Below are positions 11,074 through 22,297 of a stretch of 64,000 nt of DNA, in pieces. Both the position numbers and the translations under genes were made by a program. The notes under the pieces are model-generated. The model saw only the letters and a program-made list of their open reading frames with translations, was not told the origin of the DNA and did no database searches. The DNA comes from Codonopsis lanceolata (Eukaryota; Streptophyta; Magnoliopsida; Asterales; Campanulaceae): positions 62,434,631 through 62,498,630 of the forward strand of contig CM028379.1 of the NCBI GenBank assembly GCA_013146195.2. The letters are read 5' to 3'. Each line of letters begins with the position of its first letter. Position 1 is the first letter of the stretch.

Positions 11074-14000
11074 GTAAGCCTTCTTGTTTTGTTTATTGTT
11101 TTTTTGAAAGCATAGTTACAATGTGAAATCTATTTGCTTAAGGAATATTGTTTTGTTTATTGTTTAAAGTTTTCTGTAACACAAAACTTAATGCCAACTG
11201 TTTTGATTTGTTACTTTGCTTTGATTCTCAAAATCTTTTTCTTAAAATAATTCCTGGCAGGTTTCTTAAAATATATTGGTGTGTGCATTTTTGGTAGATT
11301 GTATCTTGAATTTATTTCAAATATTTGTTAAATCTACATCTTTATCTTCTTGTGACTAATATTTGATTCTTTTCTTATTTTTTACTTCTTATATTCAGAG
11401 TATTAGAAAATTACTTCCACAATAACTATTGATGGTTGAGACTTGAGAGGTTCTTGGTTATTATTTTTATTCTTTTTTACTTCTTAATATAAAATTCACT
11501 TTTTTTCTTGCTAATGTTTTCTTCTTCTTGCATGCAGCTATTTCTGATTCTCAGTATTCCCCTTCAACTTCAATATGCAGCAGTTTTTTTAGATTTCAAG
11601 AAGATCCATGTCCCTTGTTTCATTGTATTTTGTTTCAGCTATGAGAAAAGGTTGCCATATGGTCAGTCCATTTCCATGGCAATCTTAGTACTCTTACAAA
11701 ATTCTTGGATAGTACTACATTTACTACTGGTTGTAAACATGATCTGTTTTGATAATCTACAAGACTACTATATTCCTCGTCATTTTCAGCTTGTTTGTAA
11801 AGATAAAGGATGTGGGATTTTGAAGCTTGTTTGAGTTGAGGATGCTTTGTCATGAATGTAGTTTTATTGAAGGTTGTTTAATTTTTTTTATAAAGTTTAA
11901 GTCTTTAAAGTTTCATAATATATTTGTATTAAACAGTTAAAAAGTAAAAAAAAATCATAGTATTGGTTTGGTCCTAGTTATGGTACGTCTTTGGTTGGTT
12001 CCAGACTGGACCAATGTATTGGTTCTCATAACTATTGGGTTGGTCATGGTTCTAATTTTTTTGAGAACCGGACTATTGGTTTGGTTCCGGTTTTCTCTTT
12101 TTTTTTTCAAAAAAATGGACCAACTCGGACCAAGCTCACCCCTAGTCAACTCCCCAACCATACTCATCTCAAAAGTGGAAGTCATGCAGTTAACAAATTC
12201 TTTTTCCAAGGACTTGGAGGTGGATCCAAACACAATGTCATCAACATAAATTTGTGTTATCAAAATGTGTTTGTCTTGATTTTGAATAAAAAGTGTTTTA
12301 TCCACCTCTCCCCTTCTAAACCCACTTTTCAAAAGATGGTCTGTAAGTCTCCCATACCAAACTCTAGGAGCTTGTTTGAGACCATACAAGGTCTTTTTTA
12401 GCTTAAACACATGACTGGGTTTATGGGGGTCCTCAAAACCTTTTGGTTGCTCAACAAAAACTTCTTCTTCAAGGATGCCATTTAAGAAAGCACTCTTCAC
12501 ATCCATTTGTTGAAGAGTTATATCAAGAAAACATGCAATGGCAAGTAGCAGACGAATGGACTCAATACGGGCTACAGGACCAAAGGTTTCATCAAAATCC
12601 ACCCCCTCAACCTGTGTATACCCTTGAGCCACAAGTCTAGCTTTGTTTCTTATTATCTCTCCCACTTCATTAGTTTTGTTTTTGAAAATCCATTTTGTTC
12701 CAATAACATTTACAGAAGTGGGTCTAGGAACAAGATACCAAACATCGTTTTTAGTAAATTGATCTAGTTCTTCTTGCATGGCATTTATCCAACATTCATC
12801 CTTAAGAGCCTCATGCACATTTTTGGGTTCAATGGTGGAAACAAAACAAGATGCATGGATTTCATCAAATTCTAGTGTGGACATGCAAGCAAGTTTTTTT
12901 GTAATCCACCTTACCTTTCCTTCTAGTTGATACACCATCCTGAACATTACCTATGATCTGAGAGGAGGGATGTATTTTCTTAATTTTTCTTGGTATGTCG
13001 TATCCCTGATCAGTCAAACTAGACTGATTATGCCTGTTTACGGATCGGTTTGCACGCCAAGTTTACGTCAATGTGACTTCCGATGTAGCTACATTCGGAA
13101 TCACATTGGGTGTCACATTCTGAATCACATCGTCTGAACTACCTGAATCTGCAGATCCTGCTTGATCAGCTGCTGGTTCTAGATCAAAATCTCCAAAATC
13201 AAGGATTCCTGAAACATCTTCTTCAACAGTTTTATGGCCAAGATCCGTTAGATCATCAAAGACAATGTTCATAGATTCCATAATAGTCTTAGTCCCGAGA
13301 TTAAAAACTCGTAAGCCTTGACTATTAGTAGAATAACCCATGAAGACACCTTGTCACTTTTAGAATCAAACTTAGAAAGTTGGTCTCTATCATTGAGAAG
13401 GTAGCACACACAACCAAAAACATGAAAATATTTTAAGGTTGGTTTCTTTCCAAGAAAAATTTCATAAAGAGTCATTGTACTACCTGGTCTCAAGAAAACC
13501 ATATTTCCAATGTGACAAGCTGTATTTAAGGCTTCGGCCCAAAATCTTTTAGCCAAATTTTTTGAGGTCAACATAACCCTTGCCATCTCTTGTAATGTCA
13601 TATTCTTTCTTTCTGCCACTCCATTTTGTTGTGGAGTTTTGGGAGCAGAAAATTCATGAGAGATGCCATTAGAGGCACAATAGTTAGAAAAGGATGAGTT
13701 TTCATATTCCGTGCCATGATCTGATCTAATTCTAATGAGCTTTAGATCATACAAGTTCATCACACGGGTGTACCAGATTTTAAAAGCCTCAAAGGTTTCA
13801 GATTTTTCTCTCAAGAAAATCACCCAAGTGTATCTAGAAAAGTCATCCACACATACAAAAGTGTATTTTTTTTCTTCCTAAGCATTCTACCTCTATGGGA
13901 CCCATGAGATCAATATGAATCATCTCTAGACACCTAGATGTGGAACATTGTGATATAGGAAGATGAGATGCCTTGGTTTGCTTACCTTTTTGACAGGGAC

Positions 14001-14749
14001 CACATACCTTTGTATAGTTCTTTTCCAAGTTTGGCAACCCTTTTACTGCATCATGTTTCACAAGCTCATGGAGCTTACGAAAACTCATATGTCTAAGTTT
14101 TTGATGCCAAAGATCTGTAATATCAAGACTAGCTTTTTGGCATGATTGGCTATTGTTGAACATATAACAATTGTTAGATGACCTTGTACCTGTCAGAAGA
14201 CATTTGTTAGTTTGATCAAAAACTTCACAAGAATTTTTATCAAACCTTACCCGAAGGTCATCATCACACAATTGACTTATACTGATCAAATTTGTTTTAA
14301 GTCCTTCCACATGATAAACATTGGTGAGATTTGGAAGACCTTCAACATTCAATGTTCCTTTGCCAATTATCTTGCCTTTGGCACCACCTCCATAGGTCAC
14401 TAAACCACCATTGATGTTCACATAATCTTTCAAATTCTCAATTGAACCTGTCATATGTCTAGAGCAACCACTGTCAAAGTACCATGACCCAGCTATATGA
14501 GATTTCAAAGACGTGAAGGTAACATTGCACATCTCATCATCTGACATTCTAGCACCAGGACATATGTCAAAAGGTTCACAGTATTTGGACTTGCCTTTGT
14601 CATTACTACCCTTAGGAACCCACATTTGTTTAAAAACTTTAGGCTGATTTTTCTGAAAATGAGATTTCTGATTTGATTTCGAATGCGACTTCCAATGTGA
14701 CTTCTAATGTTGCTGCATTGGCTGAAACATTCGATGTTGCTTCTAATTT

Positions 14750-16531
14750 TTCATCAAGAAGGCATGTCTAACTTCATCTTCATATATAGCCTTTTTCGAA
14801 AACAAAAAGGTTGTATATGACCAGGCTTATGGCAGAAATGACAAACAAAGTTTTTCTTTCTTAATTTTGGCTTTTCGAAGAAGTCTGCATCCTGAAAATT
14901 CTGAACGCTCTATTTAGGCTCAGATGTGCCTTCTCCTTCTCTCACAAACACTTTTGGAACAAAACCAATACATGCCTTGGATGTGTTACCTGAATTAAGC
15001 ATCTCATCCATTCGATGTTGACTTGAATTCCATTTGGTGATGGTTTCGTTTGCTTGAGCGAGCTGCTCCTTCAACCCTTCGATCTCAACATCCTTTTTGC
15101 TAAGCAAGCTTTCCAGCCTTATAATGCAATCTTTCTGATCTTCATTGGCCTTTTTTAACAGCTCGTTTGCCTTACCAAGTAATGTAACTTGGTGAGCTCG
15201 TTTCTCCCAATCCTTGTACAGTTCTTTGTACCCTTCCAGCAAGTCAGATTCTGAATCTCCACCATCATCTGGGACTGTGGAGTTAAAACAGTAGAGATCA
15301 TCCCTGTTTCTGTTCACAACATCTTCTGATGTGACTCCGGATGTAGCTACATTGGATGTCACATTGACTGGAGAACCTGCACTTTCAGTTTCAGAATCAT
15401 AAACAGCAGTGAGAGTGATAAGATCACCTGGATCTTCTCCATCACTATCACTCAGAGTTGCTGAAAAATTCAAACCCTTTTTCCTTAGGGTATTTGCACA
15501 TTGGTTAGCATAATGACCATACCCTTGACACTCTCTACATTGAATTGAATCAATGTTCTTACCATTGTAGGAAGACTTTGAAGAAAAGGGGTTTGTGAAA
15601 GGCTTTTCTGGAGTTTGAAAAGAATTTTCCTTGGGAACAAATTTTCCAGAATCAGGTTTAAAATTGTTTTTGGAGTTTGATGATGGAGTCCTATTTTGAC
15701 TCTTATTTTATAAAAAATTTCCAAATTTGGTAGTCAAAAGAGCTATAGATTTTTCTCCAAAATCAGACTCATCAATATCTTTTTGAATTTCAAGTAAGTC
15801 ACAAGAGATATCAATATGAGCAGGCATAGCAATATTTTTCACAATTGGTGTAGAAGATGATGATGAAGCCCCTTTGCCTTTTTGTTTGATTTGATCATTT
15901 AGGTTCAATTCAAAGTTTTGAAGGATACCAGCCAATCGTTCAAAACTCATCTTGTCAATATCATGTGCTTCCTCTATAGGACATATTTTGACATTGAACC
16001 TTTCAGGCAAAGTTCTCATCATCTTGCTAACAAGACGTTCATTGGTAATGGGATCTCCTAAGGCAAGAGCAGAATTTGACATGTCAAGAAGTCTACCATA
16101 ATAAGACATAATATCTTCAGACTCATTCATTTTTGTATTTTCAAATTGTGTGGTGAGCAATCTTAACTTAGAAGAACGAACACTGGCAGGTCCTTCACAC
16201 AAAGTCTGAAGGGCCTCCCAAACATCTTTAGCAGATTCATAGTTGGCAATCACCCTAAAAGTATTAGCATCCAAAGCTTTATATATAGCAGACAAAGCTT
16301 TTGAATTAAAAGACGCAGTATTCCTATCTTCATTAGTCCATTCGATTCTTTGGTGATCTTGACATCACCATCAGAATCAATAGTTTTAGGAGGACTCCAT
16401 CCATTCAAGACAGCAAGCCACGCTCTTTCATCAATTGATTTGATAAAGATGCGCATCTTGACTTTCCAAATAGAATAGTTTGCATTAGTGAGAGTAGGAG
16501 GACGAACAACATTCTCATATTGAGAATCCAT
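14750..16531 (-). pseudogene. copia gag with two zinc knuckles and a coiled coil (broken)
   Basis: The start at 16531 reads MDSQYENVVRPPTLTNANYS, a typical plant copia gag N-terminus. The capsid-like region follows (NYESAKDVWEALQTL, LTTQFENTKMNESE, LVSKMMRTLPERF), then a first CCHC knuckle CRECQGYGHYANQC near 15500. Next comes an acidic and coiled-coil stretch (about 15250-14950, ELLKKANEDQKDCIIRLE and on), then a second knuckle CHFCHKPGHIQPFC near 14830. A one-base loss near 16340 and an in-frame TAA near 15710 break the frame. The paired knuckles around a coiled coil make this gag longer than the usual copia gag. Confidence 0.85.
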
Positions 16532-16574
16532 CACGGCTATGACCAGAATCAACTCTTAGTGATGTCAAGAGAGG

Positions 16575-16586
16575 GCTCTGATACCA
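16575..16586 (-). other. primer binding site, initiator Met tRNA
   Basis: TGGTATCAGAGC on the minus strand lies 2 bases inside the 5' LTR. It is complementary to the 3' end of plant initiator tRNA-Met, the usual copia primer. Confidence 0.92.
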
Positions 16587-16588
16587 AT

Positions 16589-17437
16589 TGAAAGAACACA
16601 ATAGCTAGGATTCTCAACAAAAAACGAAGTAATTTCCAATGTAGCTGTGATTGTAGCTACAATGGGTATCACAATGGTCAAAGAAGATTATAGCAGCGGA
16701 AGAATAATCAAAACAGTGAACAGAAGGCAAAAGTTTACCAAAAACAATCTACAAGATAATACTTGTAGACCTAGCCTCAAGGCTACAAAGATTTCACTAA
16801 AAATAATAATCGTTTTACAAAAACAATTGTGAAATCACTCACAAAATATTCTCATAAGACAATGAGTCTTGGAGAACAAAAACCCCACATAAACAAAACA
16901 GACAAAACGTGGGAAGAAATAAAATCAGCTTCCTAAAACTGAACAGGAAGACAAAACGGATTTCCAGATCTTCAATGTTACTGCCGATGTTATAACATCA
17001 ACAGCCTCAAGCGAACTGCTGAACTTTAGGACTGGAAACCGCTTCTGAAACTTCTTGCTTCTGAACACAGCTATATGGCTTTTTATTCTCTCTCTCAAGC
17101 TTTGCAAACAGCCCGTATCCTTGCTCCTTTATTTATAGTTTTTCGAAGTCCTACACACACGCAATAAGGAAAGTCCAACAGCTTACCAATTTTGTGAGAT
17201 TTTATTTCCTAATATCTAAGTGCTCATGAATTACGAATTGCCTAGGATTTATACAAAGATTTTGTTACAAAAAAATATGTACTATAATCTAATAAAAGAT
17301 TTTTGTACCAAATATACCACAACTAAATCTAATAAAAGATATTAAATCCTAAAATACTACAAACTTAACAAAAATAATATTTTGACCATGAAAAGGGAAA
17401 CAAGTAAAAATAGGCATGGACCTATTTTACCCTTACA
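16589..17437 (-). repeat. 5' long terminal repeat of the large copia element
   Basis: 849 bp, pairing with 4779-5652. On the minus strand it contains the TATA-like CTATAAATAAAGG (about 17126-17138), which fits an LTR promoter driving the minus-strand ORFs. Confidence 0.92.
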
Positions 17438-17442
17438 ATTCC

Positions 17443-20400
17443 ACTTTGGTTAGAGAGTGATGTAGGTATTAAAAGTCTTTTATAAAAAAACTTAATACCA
17501 ATAGAAAAAATATGTATTTCACATTGGTTAGAAAAGTGATATTGGTTTAAAATGTTTTTAGATAATGTATCTCACATTTGTTACAAAGAGATCCAAATTA
17601 TTTAGAAACATATATTGGTTATAATATTCATAGATAAAAGAATTTTTATGTTATTATCAATGCAAGAGATGTATCACACATTGTTTACAAAGAGATGTCC
17701 GTTTCAAAACTCTTTAAATAAAATACTACTACTATTATTATTTTTATATTATAACTAATAAAAGAGATGTATCCCACATTGTTTATAAAGAGATATTGAT
17801 TTCAAAAGTTTTTATTTAAAAACTATTATTATTACTATAGAAGAATGTTTTTTCACATTTGTTAGAAATTAATGTTGGTTTTAAAAATACTATTATTACC
17901 AATAGAAAAGATGTATACCACATGGTTAGAAAGAGATGTTTGTTTTAAAAGTCTTTTGATAAAAGTCTTAAATTTTTATTACCAATAGAAATAGAAAAGA
18001 AGTATCTCACATTGTTAGAATATGAATAATGATTTTAAAAGTCTCAAAATAAATATTTTGATACCATAAAGTCCAAAATTTAAGGTGTCTACTAACGTAG
18101 ATATGTTAAAAAGCTTTCATTTAAACGATTTTTTTTCATTCATGACAATAATGATAAGAATTGTACAATATTATTTTTATTATTACTATTACTATTGCTA
18201 TTATTTTTTTATAACAATAATACTATTATTATTCTCAAGCATTTACGTGTGACTAATTGTTTCTCAAACATTACCTATTAATAATAGACATTAATAATTA
18301 ATACAATAATGAGATATTAATCTCTTCTATTGTTAATAGTAGAAGTCTTATCTATATAAAAATTTACAACCAACATTATTTTCAAACTAATATGGGATAC
18401 AACTTTTCTATTAGTAATAAAATGTTTGATTTTTAATCTAATGACTTTTAAAACCAAAATCAATTTATAACAAATATGAAATACATCTCTACTAATATTA
18501 CCAATAGAAAAGATGTATCTTACATTGGTTATAAATTGATGTTAGTTTTGAAAGTATTTTGATAAGTGATTTCTACTTTATCATTATAGAACATATGTAT
18601 TTTACATTGTTTAGAAAAAAATGTTAGTTTTAAAAGTCTTATATTAAAGACTCTTACTCTTATTACCAATAAAAGATATGTATCTCACATTGTTTAAAAA
18701 TAAATATTGGTTTAAAAAGTTTTTAGATTAAAGACTATTTGTTATAAATAGAATAGATGCATGTATCTCACATTGGTTACAAAGTATTCAACTAATATTA
18801 TCAATAGAAGAGATGTATCACACATTGGTTATAAATTAATGTTTGTTTTAAAAATAATATTATTACCAATAGAATAGATGTATCATACATTTGGTAGAGG
18901 GTAATATTGTTTTCAAAGTCTTTAGATATAAGACTTCTACCATTATTATCAATAGAAGATGTATATCTCACATTGGTTAGAAAGTGATATTGATTTTAAT
19001 TGTAGATAAAAAAAACTTTTATTATTATTACTAATAGAAGAGATATCCTACATTGATTAAAAAATGATGTTAGTTTTAAAAGTCTTTAGATAAAAGACTT
19101 TTACTTTTATCATCAATATAATAGAAGAGATGTATCCCACATTATTTAGGAAGAGATGTTGGTTATAAATTTTTTAAGATAAAAGACTTCTATTATTATT
19201 ACCAAATGAGGATATATATTCCACATTGGTTGGAGAGTGATGCTAATTTTAAAAGTCTACAATTATTAACAATAGAAGATATGTATTTCACATTGGTTAG
19301 AAAAATGATATTGATTTAAAAAGTTTTTAGATGATGTAGTTCATATTGGTTACAAAGAAATGTATCTCACATTATTTAGAAATGTGTATTGGTTATAACC
19401 AACATTATTTAGAAATGTATCTCACATTATTTAGAAATTCTCAAGCATTTACGTGTGACTAATTGTTTCTCAAAAATTACCTATTAATAATAGACATTAA
19501 TAATTAATACAATAATGAGATATTAATCTCTTCTATTGTTAATAGTAGAAGTCTTATCTATATAAAAATTTACAACCAACATTATTTTCAAACTAATATG
19601 GGATACAACTTTTCTATTAGTAATAAAATGTTTGATTTTTAATCTAATGACTTTTAAAACCAAAATCAATTTATAACAAATATGAAATACCTCTCTACTA
19701 ATATTACCAATAGAAAAGATGTATCTTACATTGGTTATAAATTGATGTTAGTTTTGAAAGTATTTTGATAAACGATTTCTACTTTATCATCATAGAACAT
19801 AAGTATCTTACATTGTTTAGAAAAAAATGTTAGTTTTAAAAGTCTTATATTAAAGACTTTTACTCTTATTACCAATTAAAGATATGTATCTCACATTATT
19901 TAAAAATAAATGTTGGTTTAAAAAGTTTTTAGATTAAAGACTATTTGTTATAAATAGAATAGATGCATGTATCTCACATTGGTTACAAAGTATTCAACTA
20001 ATATTATCAATAGAAGAGATGTATCACACATTGGTTATAAATTAATGTTTGTTTTAAAAATAATATTATTACCAATAGAATAGATGTATCATACATTTGG
20101 TAGAGGGTAACGTTGTTTTCAAAGTCTTTAGATATAAGACTTCTACCATTATTATCAATAGAAGATGTATATCTCACATTGGTTAGAAAGTGATATTGAT
20201 TTTAATTTTAGATAAAAAAAACTTTTATTTTTATTACTAATAGAAGAGATATCCTATATTGGTTAAAAATGATGTTAGTTTTAAAAGTCTTTAGATAAAA
20301 AGACTTTTACTTTTATCATCAATATAATAGAAAAGATGCATCCCACATTATTTAGGAAGAGATGTTGGTTATAATTTTTTTTAAGATAAACGACTTCTAT

Positions 20401-20990
20401 TATTATTATTACCAAATGAGGATATGTGTTCCACATTGGTTAGAGAGTGATGCTAATTTTAAAAGTCTATAATTATTAACAATAGAAGATAGGTATTTCA
20501 CATTGGTTAGAAAAATGATATTGGTTTTAAAAAAATTAGATGATGTATTTCATATTGGTTACAAAGAAATGCATCTCACATTATTTAGAAATGAGTATTG
20601 GTTATAAAAGTCATTAGATAAAGACATTTTTATGTTATTACCAATAGAAAATATGTATCCACATTGTTTAGAAATTGATGTTGGTTAAAAAGTCTATTAT
20701 CTATTATTATTACCACATGGTTAGAATGTGGTGTTGGTTTTAAATTTTTTTAAGATAAAAGACTTAAACTTTTACTACCAATAAAAATAGAAAATAAGTA
20801 TCTCATATTGTTTTAAAATGAATTATGATTTTAAAAGTTTTTAACAAAAAGACTTCTAATATTATTATCAAGTTAGATGTTAATTTTAAAAGCCTTTAGA
20901 TCAAAGATTTTTACTATTATTACTAATACAAAATATGTTTCTCACGTTAGTTAGTAACTTATGTTAATTTTAAAAGTATTTTGGTAAAAA
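17443..20990 (+). repeat. degenerate repeat array, part 3 (main block)
   Basis: Dozens of imperfect copies of a 70-105-bp unit: cacattggttagaaagtgat, ttggttttaaaagtctttag, ataaaagacttctact, attaccaatagaagagatgt. Each unit contains an imperfect palindrome such as AGTCTTTAGATAAAAGACT, able to form a short hairpin. Around 18300-18480 and 19505-19690 the units are inverted relative to their neighbours. No gene is seen in this 3.5-kb stretch. Confidence 0.85.
18234..20620 (+). repeat. 1,206-bp segmental direct duplication inside the array
   Basis: The segment starting ctcaagcatttacgtgtgac at 18234 is repeated at 19440, an offset of 1,206 bp. The two copies stay near-identical, with only scattered substitutions and small indels, to about 19400 and 20600. 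They are far more alike than neighbouring array units, so this block doubled recently. Confidence 0.9.
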
Positions 20991-21079
20991 AATCGTTTAA
21001 TATTAGTAACAATATAAATAAATATATTATAATTATGAAAGAGATTAACAATTTAATTATAATATCCAAAAATTATATT

Positions 21080-21085
<6 letters not shown>

Positions 21086-21150
<65 letters not shown>
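21086..21150. repeat. (TA)n microsatellite
   Basis: A TA dinucleotide run of about 65 bp, broken once by tatta. Confidence 0.95.
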
Positions 21151-21389
21151 CACATTATACTTGTGCGAAGTACGAACTAAATAGCTAGTGTATTGGAAAA
21201 GACATACGAAAAACACAAATTGAATTAGCCAAGTGTCCACATATATATATACTCGTATGTTGTGGTGGGTAACTGACATTGACTCACTTAGATGGTATTC
21301 CAGTTTGAGTCTATTTGTATTTTTGGCTAATTTAAACAATCTTCATGGAATTATCTATGTTCATAGTGTTTGTCACACTACATCAAATT

Positions 21390-21565
21390 CCCTCCGATCC
21401 GAGTAAATAGTCTCCGTTTGAAAATCAAACTATTTTAAGAAAATATCATTTTTAGTAGGTCATTAGTAATAAAATGATTCTTTCATGTTTTCATTTTTGA
21501 AAATTAACTTTTTAAGTGAAACATTTCAAATGAAATAATCGACTCTTTGCCCGAAACGGAGGGAG
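21390..21565. mobile_element. Stowaway-like MITE, decayed
   Basis: The ends ttccctccgatccgag and ccgaaacggaggga are imperfect inverted repeats of the Stowaway type, with AT-rich DNA between. The flanking TA duplication is no longer clear. Confidence 0.5.
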
Positions 21566-21639
21566 CAACACTTAAATGGTTGAAGCCTATGCGCAAATCA
21601 AACTTCCTATGATATTGGTAGATATCGACACAAACAAAT

Positions 21640-21808
21640 CATAGGGGGGGTGGAGAAATGTGGGCAAGCAAAGGCTCAACGTGATCGATCATCAACGGTT
21701 AAAGCAACAAACTCTGCTCGACATTCTCTGACAACCACCACCTCTGACAACAATCTCAAATAACACGGCCGACAATTTCCAATGGCCTCCCGCCTCTCTC
21801 TCTCCGAC
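21640..21808 (+). other. orphan first-exon-like segment
   Basis: A less AT-rich stretch leads to ATGGCCTCCCGC at 21782, and the short frame MASRLSLSD runs into gtaactctccc, which could be a splice donor. No downstream exon is found in the next kilobase, where MITEs begin. It may be a captured or broken first exon, or chance. Confidence 0.2.
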
Positions 21809-22021
21809 GTAACTCTCCCTTTCCTTTTTTTTCAGCCTTTCTTCTTCCTGTTATCCCCTTTTTTTCCTAACAAAAGCAAATACTCCATAACCAAAAGAAT
21901 CAATGCAATTACTTTAAAAATTTTAATAGGGAGAGACTATTTCCACTATAATTTTCGTTTATCTATTACATATTTGATTATTGCATTAAATAATTACATG
22001 TTTGGACAAAACTATCCCTTA

Positions 22022-22294
22022 GGGCAAGTCCAATGGTAGAGGTCAAAACCAAAATTTGATACATGTGTAAAAGTATTGGGCCCTCCAATAGTTAAAGTAA
22101 AATGTATCAAAATTAGGTGTGACATTAGGGAAGGTACCAAATTTGATACTTCTCTAGTACAACACCTAATTTTAATACTCTTCATTTTGATACCTATGGT
22201 TAAAGATGATCATTTGATACCCATGAATAATAACCAATATGTATCAAAATTTGGTTTTGATACCTATAGGCAAGTACCACCATTGGATTTGCCC
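22022..22294. mobile_element. Tourist/Harbinger-like MITE
   Basis: Terminal inverted repeats GGGCAAGTCCAATGG and ccattggatttgccc differ at one base. The element is flanked by TTA on both sides (22019-22021 and 22295-22297), the usual PIF/Harbinger target duplication. Inside, tttgatac motifs recur in both orientations. It is 273 bp long. Confidence 0.85.
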
Positions 22295-22297
22295 TTA

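Larger units (their letters stand above)
10086..12144. mobile_element. non-autonomous hAT transposon nested in copia pol
   Basis: It is bounded by a perfect 8-bp target duplication GTCAACTC (10078-10085 and 12145-12152). Terminal inverted repeats begin TAGGGGTGAGC. Subterminal regions are rich in ccggtcc/ttggtttgg motifs in both orientations. No hAT transposase motif is seen in its 2,059 bp. The interior holds an (AT)n run, leader-like DNA at 10390-10620 and a host gene exon at 10979-11073. It inserted in the codons after GEL of the reverse transcriptase, so it is younger than the copia element. Confidence 0.93.
9241..14640 (-). pseudogene. copia pol: protease, integrase, reverse transcriptase, RNase H (broken)
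   Basis: On the minus strand the domains come in copia order. Protease has WYFDSGCSRHMTG (about 14500), keeping the catalytic D-S-G. The pre-integrase zinc region has LWHQKLRHMS and CGPCQKGK. The integrase core has HIDLMGP, RSDHGTE and QNGVAERKN, so the DDE triad is readable. Reverse transcriptase has KARLVAQGYTQ, LNGILEEEVFVEQPKGF and IYVDDIVFG. RNase H has DADWAG and ends TKSLDFERF...MCAM with a stop at 9241. Frameshifts lie near 13850 (T run) and 13340. Stops occur near 13062, 10048, 10024 and 9330. The hAT element at 10086-12144 splits the frame just after the reverse transcriptase core. In the intact family this would be one polyprotein with gag. Confidence 0.9.
4779..17437 (-). mobile_element. 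large Ty1/copia retrotransposon, minus strand, with nested hAT
   Basis: The element is bounded by two long terminal repeats, each TG...CA, and by a 5-bp target duplication ATTCC (4774-4778 and 17438-17442). On the minus strand the order is 5' LTR, initiator-Met tRNA primer site, gag, protease, integrase, reverse transcriptase, RNase H, spacer, extra ORF, polypurine tract, 3' LTR. The total is 12.66 kb, or about 10.6 kb without the nested hAT. That size, the coiled-coil gag and the extra ORF after pol suggest the SIRE/Maximus group; this is inference. Roughly 25 substitutions in about 840 aligned LTR bases (about 3%, by eye) imply a fairly recent insertion. Stops and frameshifts in all ORFs mean it is not autonomous now. 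Confidence 0.92.

Noticed and set aside
10820..11077. 85-residue frame spanning the HY2 exon, as a possible hAT-encoded protein
   Set aside because: Only codons after the splice acceptor match HY2; the preceding codons translate intron, so the long frame is chance.
11968..12401. Open frames on the + strand through the hAT end and copia reverse transcriptase
   Set aside because: They are antisense shadows of the minus-strand reverse transcriptase and the hAT subterminal repeats.
21073..21339. 88-residue frame rich in Ile-Tyr on the minus strand
   Set aside because: It is a translation of the (TA)n microsatellite.
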